NCBI RefSeq assembly: GCF_001435445.1
Contig: NZ_AZDH01000005.1
Location: 62,001 to 126,000 of the forward strand
Source of the DNA: Companilactobacillus kimchii DSM 13961 = JCM 10707
GTDB taxonomy: Bacteria > Bacillota > Bacilli > Lactobacillales > Lactobacillaceae
Length of the DNA stretch: 64,000 nt
Direction of reading: 5' to 3'
The position numbers and the translations under genes were made by a program. Under the pieces are notes generated by a model. It was not told the origin of the DNA, made no database searches, and saw nothing but the letters and a program-made list of their open reading frames with translations. Of this stretch, positions 33,541 through 42,155 are shown piece after piece. Positions within the stretch are counted from its first letter, which is position 1. The number at the start of each line of letters is the position of its first letter.

Positions 33541-34270
33541 AAAGTTAAAACAAGAAGTTTACGACGCTAACATGCGCCTACCAGCCTTAGACTTAGTTAC
33601 ATTTACTTGGGGAAATGTTTCAGGAATTGATCGAGATAAAGGTTTGTTTGTTATCAAACCATCTGGTGTTGAATATGGATCATTAACACCTCAAGATATG
33701 GTCGTTGTTAATTTGAAAGGTGAAGTAGTGGAAGGTAACTTGAATCCTTCTAGTGATACTCCAACTCATACGGTTTTATATAATGAGTTTCCTGATATTG
33801 GTGGTATTGTTCATACGCATTCACCTTGGGCGGTATCGTTTGCTTCTGCCAACATGGATGTTCCAGCTGCTAGCACTACTCATGCTGATACGTTTTATGG
33901 AGACGTTCCGGTATCTGATCCTTTAACAGAACAAGAAATAGAAGAAGGATATGAGAAGAATACTGGAAAGGTTATCGTTCGTACCTTTAAAGAACGAGGA
34001 ATTGATCCAGAGGCAGTTCCAGCTGTATTAGTAAGTCAACATGGCCCATTCGCTTGGGGCAAGACACCGGACAAAGCAGTTTATAACGCTAAGGTTTTGG
34101 AAGTTGCCGCGGAAATTAGTTATCATGCTTTGCAATTAACTAGAGACAACATTCGAGTTCCTCAATATTTGTTAGATAAACACTATTATCGCAAGCATGG
34201 TAAGAATGCTTATTACGGACAAAATAATGCAAAATCAAAATCACATGCTAAAAAAGTTTTAAACAATTAA
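33533..34270 (+). CDS. araD: L-ribulose-5-phosphate 4-epimerase
   Basis: 245 residues, a class II aldolase-fold epimerase. Zinc ligands are the His pair in [11 protein letters not shown] near residues 90-100 and a later His in the SQHGPFAWG strip near 168. TWGNVSG near 23-29 and the SGV phosphate site are typical. It converts L-ribulose 5-phosphate to D-xylulose 5-phosphate, which enters the phosphoketolase pathway. The start overlaps the end of araB. Confidence 0.93.
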   Translation: MLEKLKQEVYDANMRLPALDLVTFTWGNVSGIDRDKGLFVIKPSGVEYGSLTPQDMVVVNLKGEVVEGNLNPSSDTPTHTVLYNEFPDIGGIVHTHSPWAVSFASANMDVPAASTTHADTFYGDVPVSDPLTEQEIEEGYEKNTGKVIVRTFKERGIDPEAVPAVLVSQHGPFAWGKTPDKAVYNAKVLEVAAEISYHALQLTRDNIRVPQYLLDKHYYRKHGKNAYYGQNNAKSKSHAKKVLNN

Positions 34271-34289
34271 AACAGGGAGAGAATACACT

Positions 34290-35720
34290 ATGAAAGATAT
34301 TAAAGATTACGAATTTTGGTTTATTACTGGAAGTCAATTTTTATATGGACCTGAAACTTTGAAGTCAGTTGAAAGTGATGCTAAAGAAATTGTCGATAAG
34401 TTGAATGAATCAAAGCAATTACCTTATCCTATTAAATTCAAATTAGTTGCTACAACTGCTGAGAATATCATTAAGATTATGAAGGAAGTTAACTACAACG
34501 ATAAAGTTGCAGGTGTCATTACTTGGATGCATACATTCTCACCTGCCAAGAATTGGATTCGTGGAACTAAATTGTTGCAAAAGCCTTTATTGCATCTAGC
34601 TACACAAAAATTAAATTATATTCCATACGATACAATTGATTTCGATTATATGAATTTGAATCAGTCAGCTCATGGTGATCGTGAATATGCCTTTATCAAC
34701 GCACGTTTGCACAAGAATAATAAGATTATCTCTGGTTACTGGGGTGACGAAGATATTCAAAAATCTATTGCCAAATGGATGGACGTAGCCGTTGCTTACA
34801 ATGAATCATTCAATATCAAAGTCGTTACATTCGGTGGCAAGATGAGAAATGTTGCAGTAACTGATGGTGATAGAATCGAAGCTCAAATTAAATTTGGCTG
34901 GACTGTTGATTATTGGGGTGTTGCCGACTTAGTAAAAGAAGTCAATGCTGTTTCAGAGAGCGATATCGATAATAAATATAAAAAACTTCAAGAAGAATAT
35001 GACTTCAATGAAGGAGACAATGATTCTGAAAAATTCGAACACAATACTAAGTATCAAATCAGAGAATACTTTGGTATTAAGAAGTTTATGGATGACAGAG
35101 GTTATACAGCCTTCACTACTAACTTTGAAGACCTAGAGGGCTTGGAACAATTACCTGGACTAGCCGTTCAACTCTTGAATAAAGAAGGTTATGGATTTGC
35201 TGGTGAAGGTGATTGGAAGACTGCCGCATTGGACAGATTGCTTAAGATTGCCGCTCACAATAAGCAAACAGGATTCATGGAAGATTACACACTAGACTTA
35301 CGTAAGGGTCATGAAGCTATTTTAGGCTCACACATGTTGGAAGTTGACCCTACAATTGCTTCTACTAAACCTAGAGTTGAAGTACATCCACTAGATATTG
35401 GTAACAAAGCTGATCCTGCAAGACTAGTATTTACTGGTTCACAGGGGGATGCAATTGATGTAACTATGGCTGACTTCGGTAAGGAATTCAAATTGATTTC
35501 TTATGATGTCGAAGGAAATAAGCCAGAAAAGGAAACTCCACATCTACCAATTGCTAAACAACTTTGGACACCTAAACAAGGTTGGAGAAGAGGTGCTGAA
35601 GAATGGCTAACAGCTGGTGGTGGACACCATACAGTTCTTTCATTCGCAGTAGACTCTGAACAAATAACAGATTTGAGTAAGATGTTTGGGTTAACTTATG
35701 AGAATTTAAATTTGAAGTAA
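34290..35720 (+). CDS. araA: L-arabinose isomerase
   Basis: A 476-residue isomerase converting L-arabinose to L-ribulose. The N-terminal [16 protein letters not shown] near 9-24 is nearly diagnostic. The Mn-binding and catalytic residues lie in the middle and end: a Glu in FAGEGDWK near 305-312, a Glu in [16 protein letters not shown] near 332-347, and the His-His pair in GGGHHTVLS. Last gene of the ara operon, followed by a strong terminator. Confidence 0.96.
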   Translation: MKDIKDYEFWFITGSQFLYGPETLKSVESDAKEIVDKLNESKQLPYPIKFKLVATTAENIIKIMKEVNYNDKVAGVITWMHTFSPAKNWIRGTKLLQKPLLHLATQKLNYIPYDTIDFDYMNLNQSAHGDREYAFINARLHKNNKIISGYWGDEDIQKSIAKWMDVAVAYNESFNIKVVTFGGKMRNVAVTDGDRIEAQIKFGWTVDYWGVADLVKEVNAVSESDIDNKYKKLQEEYDFNEGDNDSEKFEHNTKYQIREYFGIKKFMDDRGYTAFTTNFEDLEGLEQLPGLAVQLLNKEGYGFAGEGDWKTAALDRLLKIAAHNKQTGFMEDYTLDLRKGHEAILGSHMLEVDPTIASTKPRVEVHPLDIGNKADPARLVFTGSQGDAIDVTMADFGKEFKLISYDVEGNKPEKETPHLPIAKQLWTPKQGWRRGAEEWLTAGGGHHTVLSFAVDSEQITDLSKMFGLTYENLNLK

Positions 35721-35768
35721 TTGTTGTAATTTCATACCTTCACGAAATAATATAAAATATTCTTAAAT

Positions 35769-35818
35769 CAAAAGACTTTCATATCAGCCATTTATTGGCC
35801 AGTATGAAAGTCTTTTTT
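35769..35818 (+). terminator. Terminator of the araEBDA operon
   Basis: AAAGACTTTCATA at 35771-35783 pairs with TATGAAAGTCTTT at 35803-35815, with a GGC/GCC extension in the loop and a T run. Confidence 0.9.
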
Positions 35819-35905
35819 AGTACTGATAAGCCAATCAGTTAAAAGGGTGGTTGATTATACATATTTTTATATTATTTAATAACACGAACAATAACAGAAA
35901 TTCAA

Positions 35906-35935
35906 TTGACATAGTTCGTAAATAGATGCTATCTT
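35906..35935 (+). promoter_or_regulatory. Promoter of the FNT-family channel gene
   Basis: TTGACA at 35906-35911 with TATCTT 18 bases later. ACGAAC (35884-35889) and GTTCGT (35914-35919) form an inverted repeat flanking the -35 box and may be an operator. Confidence 0.45.
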
Positions 35936-35971
35936 TAATTCAACAAATCAAAAAAGGTAGGGAATTTATCT

Positions 35972-36736
35972 ATGTTTACCCCTGAGGAGATCTTAGAGAA
36001 GAGTATTAATGCTGGTGTAGGAAAGTTAAGAAAAACATTGATTGCCAAAATGATACTTGGTTTTATCGGTGGAGCCATGATCTCCATTGGATTTTTGGCT
36101 TATGTTAGAGTTACTGCTTCAATTCCGAAAGACTTGGCTAGTGTTAAATCATTAGTCGGTGGAACAGTTTTTCCTATCGGTTTGATCGTTATCTTATTAG
36201 CTGGTGGAGAATTGGCTACGGGGAATATGATGGCAGTTGGAGCATCGTTTTTATCAAAGAAAGCTTCAATACTAGATTACGTGAAGAATTTACTAATAAT
36301 TACGTTATTCAATTTTATCGGGGCAATTTTTGTCGCTTATTTCTTTGGTCATGTGGTCGGATTGACTCATGCTGAACCATTTAGACAAGCTGTAATTGCG
36401 GTAGCTGCTGGTAAAACTAGCGCCGGATTTTGGTCAGCATTTGTTTCGGGTATCGGTTGTAACTGGCTAGTTGGTTTAGCTGTTTGGCTCTCATTTGGGG
36501 CTAAAGATGGAGCTGGTAAGATTCTTGGTATCTGGTTTCCAATCATGATTTTTGTAGCGGTTGGTTTTCAACATAGTATTGCTAATTGTTTCATTATTCC
36601 TGCAGCAATTTTTGAAGGTGGAAGTACATGGAGTTTGTTCTTGCAAAATTTTATTCCAGTTTACTTGGGTAACATCATCGGCGGATTAGTTTTTGTCGCT
36701 GGATTCTACTACCTCAGTTATAAGAAAGATAAATAA
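35972..36736 (+). CDS. Formate/nitrite transporter family channel
   Basis: A 254-residue, six-helix FNT-family membrane channel, which forms pentamers passing formate, nitrite, lactate or acetate with protons. Family signs: GGAMISIGFLAY in helix 1, LAGGELATGNMM near residues 71-83, the SGIGCNWLV segment near 160-170, and GFQHSIANC near 190-199 with the central pore His. It is monocistronic. In a lactic acid bacterium a weak-acid anion is the likely substrate. Confidence 0.9.
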   Translation: MFTPEEILEKSINAGVGKLRKTLIAKMILGFIGGAMISIGFLAYVRVTASIPKDLASVKSLVGGTVFPIGLIVILLAGGELATGNMMAVGASFLSKKASILDYVKNLLIITLFNFIGAIFVAYFFGHVVGLTHAEPFRQAVIAVAAGKTSAGFWSAFVSGIGCNWLVGLAVWLSFGAKDGAGKILGIWFPIMIFVAVGFQHSIANCFIIPAAIFEGGSTWSLFLQNFIPVYLGNIIGGLVFVAGFYYLSYKKDK

Positions 36737-36767
36737 GACACTGACAAATTTTGTCAGTGTCTTTTTT
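36735..36767. terminator. Bidirectional terminator
   Basis: AAGACACTGACAAA pairs with TTTGTCAGTGTCTT across a very short loop. It serves the FNT gene and the convergent RpiR gene. Confidence 0.88.
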
Positions 36768-37518
36768 AAACTTTTTCATGAATTAAATTTAATAACATTT
36801 CTACAAATAAAATTGGAATTGATTGACCATCAGTCACGGATCGGTTTGAAAAGACAGATCCTGGTAGAACAATTGTTTCAGGAAAAATTTTGGATAGTTC
36901 GGCTTTCGGATTCAGAGTTATCAAAAATGAATGTGGAGGCATGTCGTTTGTTAGATCAGGTAAAAAATTTGAGAAGTCTTGTTTGTTACCACTGACAGAG
37001 AAGAGTACCAAGGTTGAAGAATTTTTCATGGTTCTAGTGATATGAGCCGAATTGATATAGTCATTGGAATATAAAGACGGTTTTCCTAGGTCACTTAAAC
37101 CATAATAAAGTTCTTTGGCCGGAAAAGATGAATAGTAAATACCTAACAAGTAATTAAGCTCGTCATTCATTAAACAATCAATTAGGTAATCAATCTGTTT
37201 GTGGTCAATTTGTTGCATTTGATTGATGACTTTTGCGTAATCCGTCAAATAATTGTTAATAAGATCATTAGGGTTAGCTTTCTGACGGCGATTGTGTAAG
37301 TAATTGAGAATTTCGAAACGAAATTCTTTATAACCCTGGAATCCCAACGATTGGCAGAATCTTAAAACAGCTGATGTCGAGGTTTTAGCTTCACTGGCCA
37401 ATTTGGTAATGGTAAAGGTTTCAATATTATCAGGATGTTTAATAATGTATGAACTGACTTTTTGCTCAGATTTGGAAAGTTCTAAATGTTGCTTTTTTAT
37501 GCTTTCAATTATATCCAT
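36766..37518 (-). CDS. MurR/RpiR-family regulator of the beta-glucoside PTS
   Basis: 250 residues. The N-terminal RpiR helix-turn-helix (about 1-75, TITKLASEAKTSTSAVLRFCQSLG) is followed by a shortened, divergent SIS domain that should sense a sugar phosphate. It is divergent from the bglP-like and GH1 genes, separated by 177 bases with repeated TTGTCAA sites. The likely inducer is a phospho-beta-glucoside or glucose 6-phosphate. GAGGAC precedes the ATG. Confidence 0.87.
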   Translation of the reverse strand: MDIIESIKKQHLELSKSEQKVSSYIIKHPDNIETFTITKLASEAKTSTSAVLRFCQSLGFQGYKEFRFEILNYLHNRRQKANPNDLINNYLTDYAKVINQMQQIDHKQIDYLIDCLMNDELNYLLGIYYSSFPAKELYYGLSDLGKPSLYSNDYINSAHITRTMKNSSTLVLFSVSGNKQDFSNFLPDLTNDMPPHSFLITLNPKAELSKIFPETIVLPGSVFSNRSVTDGQSIPILFVEMLLNLIHEKV

Positions 37519-37566
37519 GGGTGTCCTCGTTTAATTCATGCTAATTTAACTTTAAATATTAATGAT

Positions 37567-37577
37567 AAAATTGTCAA
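37567..37577. promoter_or_regulatory. Candidate RpiR half-site, upstream copy
   Basis: AAAATTGTCAA here is repeated exactly at 37671-37681. It lies between the RpiR start and the bglP promoter, so it could mediate control of both genes. Confidence 0.45.
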
Positions 37578-37605
37578 TTATCTATGGCAATTATTTTAAA
37601 AACCA

Positions 37606-37635
37606 TTGACAGCGTTTACAAAACGGTGCTAATAT
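37606..37635 (+). promoter_or_regulatory. bglP promoter with overlapping cre
   Basis: TTGACA at 37606-37611, an 18-base spacer and TAATAT at 37630-37635. TGACAGCGTTTACA at 37607-37620 matches the cre consensus TGWNANCGNTNWCA at every fixed position and overlaps the -35 box. Confidence 0.65.
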
Positions 37636-37665
37636 AACGGCATACAATAATTTTATCAATTCATT

Positions 37666-37681
37666 TTGACAAAATTGTCAA
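37666..37681. promoter_or_regulatory. Candidate RpiR operator
   Basis: TTGACA and TGTCAA are perfect 6-bp arms around AAAT. It lies downstream of the -10 box and 14 bases before the PTS start codon. Confidence 0.5.
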
Positions 37682-37695
37682 GAAAGAGGCTAACT

Positions 37696-39546
37696 ATGGA
37701 TTACAAAAAATTGGCCGCAGATATTGTAGAGAATGTCGGTGGCGAAAGTAATATTGAAATTGTTAATCATTGTATGACGCGTCTAAGATTCAATTTGAAG
37801 GATGTATCCAAGGCTAATAAAGAAAACTTGGAAGACCTTGATGGTGTTTTAGGTGTCGTTTATGCTGGTGAACAATACATGGTTATTTTAGGCCAGAATT
37901 TAATTCCTACTTATAATGCTGTAGTTAAGGATTTTAATCTTACAGCGGGCAGTAATGTAGATGAGAACCTTGATGACATGGATAAGAAAAAAGATCCATT
38001 AACTTGGAAAAATGTTGGTAGTAAGGTGATAGGATTCATTTCAGCCTCAGTTACACCATTACTGCCTGGACTTATTGCTGGAGGTATGATGAAAGTTGCT
38101 CTTTTACTTGTTGTGACTTTCTTCAATCCACAATATGCTAACTCTAGTTCTTACGCTTTACTCTCGGCAATTGCAGACGCACCATTTTATTTCATGCCAA
38201 TTATTGTTGCTTATGGTGCAGCTACAAAGTTAGGAGGTACACCAGTTTATGCAATGGTTGCTACGGCTTCTTTGTTACATGGGAATTTCACTTCCTTAGT
38301 AACTGCTGCAAAACACGCTACTTTGTTTGGAATCAACGTACCAATGCTTAATTATGGAAGCACATTATTACCGGCCTTATTAATCGCTATCACGGCATAT
38401 TATGCTGAAAAATTTTTTAACAAGATTGTACCGGGAATTTTTCGATCCGTCTTTGTAGGCTTAGGAACTATTTTTATTGCTGGATCTTTAGGATTCTTAA
38501 TCTTAGGACCTTTGGGTAATTTATTAGGTCAAGGAATTGCTTCAGGATTTATGTTCTTAAATAGTACTGTTGGACCATTGGCAGTAGGGTTATTAGCTGC
38601 ATGTCTACCTTGGATGGTAATGGCAGGAATGCACACGGTTTTGACGCCATTCATGCCACAATTGTTAAGCAATCCAGGCTATGATGCCATTTTGCGTCCG
38701 GCATTCTTAATTCATAATATGGCCGAAGGTGGTGCCAACTTAGGTGTTGCGGCAAGAACGAAGGATGCTAAATTTAGAAGTGAATGCTTATCTCTAGCAA
38801 TTGGCTGTATTGTTGCTGGGGTTACTGAACCCGCTATTTATGGTGTTAATTTGAAGTATCGTCGCCCGATGTATGGTGTTATGGCCGGTGGTTTCGTTGG
38901 AGGATTCTTGGCCAGTTTATTAGGTGCCAAAGCTTATGTTATGGGTTATTCGAATGTTTTAGCTCTACCAATTTTCCAAAATACAATTATGGCAATGGTC
39001 GTTGGTATTATTGCAGCTATTGCAACATCAGCCGTTGTAACGTTTGTTTTAGGCATTGATGAAAAATCCGCTAAAAAAGTTACTGATCCTGTTCAAGAAA
39101 CGTATCCTGATGATGCCATTGTTTCAGTTAGTGATGGAACTTTGATGAACATTGAGAATGTTAATGATGAAGCCTTCTCACAGAAGCTTTTAGGCGATGG
39201 AATTGCTATTAAATTGAAGAATGATTTTGTTTGTTCACCTGCTAATGGTACTTTGGAGACGATGTTTCCAACTGGTCATGCCTTTGGGGTCTTGACTAAT
39301 GAAGGAGTAGAACTACTAGTTCACATTGGCTTAGATACTGTAAAAGCCAAAGGGGATGGATTCGATGTTTTAGTTAAGCAGGGTGAAAAAGTACGTGCTG
39401 GTCAACCAATTGTTAGAGTAGATAGAGCTAAATTGGAAAAAGCAGGATACGATTTAACTACGATGTTGGTAATTACGAATGCAAATAATCAAGAAATTGA
39501 TTTGAAAGAATCAGGAAACGTCAACGTTGGAACATTACTTATTTAA
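37696..39546 (+). CDS. bglP: Beta-glucoside-specific PTS EIIBCA
   Basis: A 616-residue PTS permease. The EIIB domain comes first, with the phosphorylated Cys26 in VNHCMTRLRF. EIIC has about ten membrane helices at about 110-450. EIIA is C-terminal, with phosphorylated His543 in LLVHIGLDT. It imports and phosphorylates beta-glucosides such as salicin, arbutin or cellobiose. The ATG at 37696 follows AAGAGG; the longer frame starts inside the operator. It is followed by a GH1 phospho-glycosidase and controlled by RpiR and CcpA sites rather than a BglG-type antiterminator. Confidence 0.92.
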   Translation: MDYKKLAADIVENVGGESNIEIVNHCMTRLRFNLKDVSKANKENLEDLDGVLGVVYAGEQYMVILGQNLIPTYNAVVKDFNLTAGSNVDENLDDMDKKKDPLTWKNVGSKVIGFISASVTPLLPGLIAGGMMKVALLLVVTFFNPQYANSSSYALLSAIADAPFYFMPIIVAYGAATKLGGTPVYAMVATASLLHGNFTSLVTAAKHATLFGINVPMLNYGSTLLPALLIAITAYYAEKFFNKIVPGIFRSVFVGLGTIFIAGSLGFLILGPLGNLLGQGIASGFMFLNSTVGPLAVGLLAACLPWMVMAGMHTVLTPFMPQLLSNPGYDAILRPAFLIHNMAEGGANLGVAARTKDAKFRSECLSLAIGCIVAGVTEPAIYGVNLKYRRPMYGVMAGGFVGGFLASLLGAKAYVMGYSNVLALPIFQNTIMAMVVGIIAAIATSAVVTFVLGIDEKSAKKVTDPVQETYPDDAIVSVSDGTLMNIENVNDEAFSQKLLGDGIAIKLKNDFVCSPANGTLETMFPTGHAFGVLTNEGVELLVHIGLDTVKAKGDGFDVLVKQGEKVRAGQPIVRVDRAKLEKAGYDLTTMLVITNANNQEIDLKESGNVNVGTLLI

Positions 39547-39569
39547 AAATAATATTGGAGGATAAAAAT

Positions 39570-41039
39570 ATGTCAAAAAAATTACCAAAAGGCTTTCTTT
39601 GGGGCGGTGCTACAGCTGATTTTCAATATGAGGGTGGTTTCAATGAAAGCGGACGAGGTCTACTTTCTCACGATTATGAAACTGATGGTTCAAAGGAACA
39701 TCCACGTCATCACACGATGAAGATGCCAGATGGATCAATTATTGAGCCCAAAAGTTCATTTATTTTAGCCGATTCAGTACCTACAGAAGCAGAGCCTGTC
39801 TTTTTGGATGACGAATATTATCCTAGTCACAATGCGGTTGATTTCTACCATCATTACAAAGAGGATATTAAATTGATGGCCGGTATGGGTTTCAATATCT
39901 TCAGATTCTCCGTCTGTTGGAGTCGAATTTTTCCAACTGGTGAAGAGGCAGAACCTAATGCAGCGGGATTGAAATTTTACGATGATGTTATTAATGAAAT
40001 GGCTAAATATAATATGGAACCATTAATTACCATTTGCCATGATGAAATGCCCATGAATTTAGCTTTGAAATATAATGGTTGGACTTCTCGAAAAGTTATC
40101 GATGCCTATGTTAAATATGCTAAAACATTATTTGAACACTTTGGTAATCGTTGTAAGTATTGGTTAACCTTCAATGAAATCAATGCTGTACGTGGTTTTG
40201 GACCTACTGGAGTTAGAAATTCTGAAGGACAAGATCGTTATCAAGCTGATCATAATATGTTCGTAGCCTCTGCTAAGGCTGTTAAATTGGGTCACAAATT
40301 GATTCCTGGTAGTCAATTTGGAACAATGTTTGCAATGAGTGGCGCTTATCCAGCTACATGTAAACCAGAAGACATGTTCCATTACCTCCAAGAAAAACGT
40401 GAGAACTGGTACTTCATTGATATCATGGGACGCGGCTATTATCCAGAATATGCAGCTGAACTTTTGCAACGCCATAATGTTAAAGAATTACATATGGAAC
40501 CAGAAGATGCTCAGATTTTGAAAGAGGGACAATTGGATTACATCGCCTTCAGTTATTACCGTTCTAATACGACAAAAGCCGGTGATGATTGGTTTAATGT
40601 TGGTGGCGACTCCAATCCATATTTGAAAGAAACTCCATGGGGTTGGCCTGTTGATCCACTGGGATTGAGATATACAATGAATGAGGTTTATGATCGTATT
40701 CAAAAGCCAATCTTTATTGTTGAAAACGGAATGGGTGCAGTCGATAAGGCTGATGAAAATGATTATGTTGAGGATGATTATCGAATTGATTATCTCAAAG
40801 ATCACTTGTCAGCCATGGCTGATGCTATCAACATTGATCACGTACCATGTTTAGGCTATACAATGTGGGCTCCAATTGATTTAGTTTCACTCTCAACCGG
40901 AGAAATGAAGAAGCGTTACGGTTTTGTCTATGTCGATATGGATGACAAGGGCCATGGTACCTTGAAACGTACACCTAAAAAGTCTTACAACTGGATGAAA
41001 CATATTATAGAAACAAATGGTTCAGCTTTAGATGAATAA
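39570..41039 (+). CDS. 6-phospho-beta-glucosidase (GH1)
   Basis: A 489-residue cytosolic GH1 enzyme that cleaves phosphorylated beta-glucosides delivered by the PTS. The N-terminal FLWGGATADFQYEGG is the family signature. The acid/base is Glu203 in TFNEI and the nucleophile Glu385 in IVENGMG. The ATG at 39570 has GGAGGAT upstream; the longer frame starts at a TTG inside that site. It follows bglP by 23 bases and ends at a terminator. Confidence 0.93.
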   Translation: MSKKLPKGFLWGGATADFQYEGGFNESGRGLLSHDYETDGSKEHPRHHTMKMPDGSIIEPKSSFILADSVPTEAEPVFLDDEYYPSHNAVDFYHHYKEDIKLMAGMGFNIFRFSVCWSRIFPTGEEAEPNAAGLKFYDDVINEMAKYNMEPLITICHDEMPMNLALKYNGWTSRKVIDAYVKYAKTLFEHFGNRCKYWLTFNEINAVRGFGPTGVRNSEGQDRYQADHNMFVASAKAVKLGHKLIPGSQFGTMFAMSGAYPATCKPEDMFHYLQEKRENWYFIDIMGRGYYPEYAAELLQRHNVKELHMEPEDAQILKEGQLDYIAFSYYRSNTTKAGDDWFNVGGDSNPYLKETPWGWPVDPLGLRYTMNEVYDRIQKPIFIVENGMGAVDKADENDYVEDDYRIDYLKDHLSAMADAINIDHVPCLGYTMWAPIDLVSLSTGEMKKRYGFVYVDMDDKGHGTLKRTPKKSYNWMKHIIETNGSALDE

Positions 41040-41041
41040 CG

Positions 41042-41078
41042 AAAAAACCTCGGTCCATTTTTAGGACACGAGGTTTTT
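41042..41078. terminator. Terminator of the beta-glucoside operon
   Basis: AAAAACCTCGGTCC pairs with GGACACGAGGTTTTT with one mismatch. It lies between convergent genes. Confidence 0.85.
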
Positions 41079-41087
41079 GCTTCTATT

Positions 41088-41120
41088 ACTATTTTTGCAA
41101 GTCTACTATTTTTGCAAGTC
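41088..41120. repeat. 17-bp tandem duplication at the aldo/keto reductase stop
   Basis: ACTATTTTTGCAAGTC occurs at 41088-41103 and again at 41105-41120. The second copy contains the last codons and stop of the aldo/keto reductase, so the duplication copied the gene end. Confidence 0.75.
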
Positions 41121-41978
41121 AGATAATTTTTCGAAATCTTCATCGCTTAATTTTACGTTAGCGGCACTTAAATTGTCCTTCAAGTGGTCTAATGAACTAG
41201 TTCCGGGAATAGGGATAATATTATCAGAACGTTTCAATAACCAAGCTAAAGCAATTTGTGCAGGGCTGGCGTTATATTTCTTAGCAATATCGTTTAATGG
41301 ACTATTGGCTTGAACAAGATTACCAGTATCGAGAGGGAACCAAGGTAGGAAAGCCATATGGTTCTTTTCAGCATAATCGACAATGGCATCATCATCTTTA
41401 TGATGACCAACGTTGTACATATTTTCTACAGCATCAATCTTAGCTATCTTTTGAGCAGCCTTTAATTCGTCAAGTGATACTTGGCTGATACCGATGTGCT
41501 TAATTTTACCCTCATCTTGCATCTTCTTTAATTCACCAATTTGATCCTCGATTGGAATGTGTGAGTCAATTCTGTGCAAGAATAATAAATCTTCGTGATC
41601 ACGGTTGAACATACGTAATGAAAGTTCTACTTCTTGGCGAAGGAAGGCTGGAGTTCCAACAGGAACCCATTCGTTTTCACCAGTTCTAACTTGACCAACT
41701 TTATCTGAGATAAAAATCTTATCTGAATCAGAATATTCTTTCAATGCTTTTGCCAAATATGAATCGGCATTCCAAGGTCCGTAAGAATCTGCAGTATCTA
41801 CGAAATTAACACCCAAATCAAAAGCACTTTTGATCAATTCAACAGCTTGAGCAGGATCTTTGTATGGTCCCCAAACGCCATTACCAGTTAATTGCATGGT
41901 ACCGTAACCTAAACGATTGACGATAAAGTCATCATCAAATTTGAAAGTACCTGCGTTAGTAGCATTAATCTTATCCAT
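41106..41978 (-). CDS. Aldo/keto reductase
   Basis: A 290-residue NADPH-dependent reductase with a TIM-barrel fold. The catalytic tetrad is visible as Asp and Tyr in FVDTADSYG near residues 55-63, Lys in FISDKVGQ near 90, and His in LLFLHRID near 131. The C-terminal WLLKRSDNIIPIPGTSSLDHLKDN binds the cofactor phosphate. The substrate is unknown. It is monocistronic with GGAGG before the ATG. Confidence 0.9.
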   Translation of the reverse strand: MDKINATNAGTFKFDDDFIVNRLGYGTMQLTGNGVWGPYKDPAQAVELIKSAFDLGVNFVDTADSYGPWNADSYLAKALKEYSDSDKIFISDKVGQVRTGENEWVPVGTPAFLRQEVELSLRMFNRDHEDLLFLHRIDSHIPIEDQIGELKKMQDEGKIKHIGISQVSLDELKAAQKIAKIDAVENMYNVGHHKDDDAIVDYAEKNHMAFLPWFPLDTGNLVQANSPLNDIAKKYNASPAQIALAWLLKRSDNIIPIPGTSSLDHLKDNLSAANVKLSDEDFEKLSDLQK

Positions 41979-42155
41979 TAAAAATCCTCCTATTGCTAAA
42001 TAATTTACACTGTTACGTTAATCAATTTACTCATTTTATACAAACATTTGCTCCAAAAAATATAAACTTGAGCAAGCCATATATGATAATTTAATATTTT
42101 TGAATTACTAAAAAAATAGTGGTAACATTATATAACTTTAATTTAAGAGGTTATT

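Noticed and set aside
34945-35136. Small plus-strand reading frame inside araA
   Set aside because: It is a shadow in another frame of a well-conserved gene, without a ribosome binding site.
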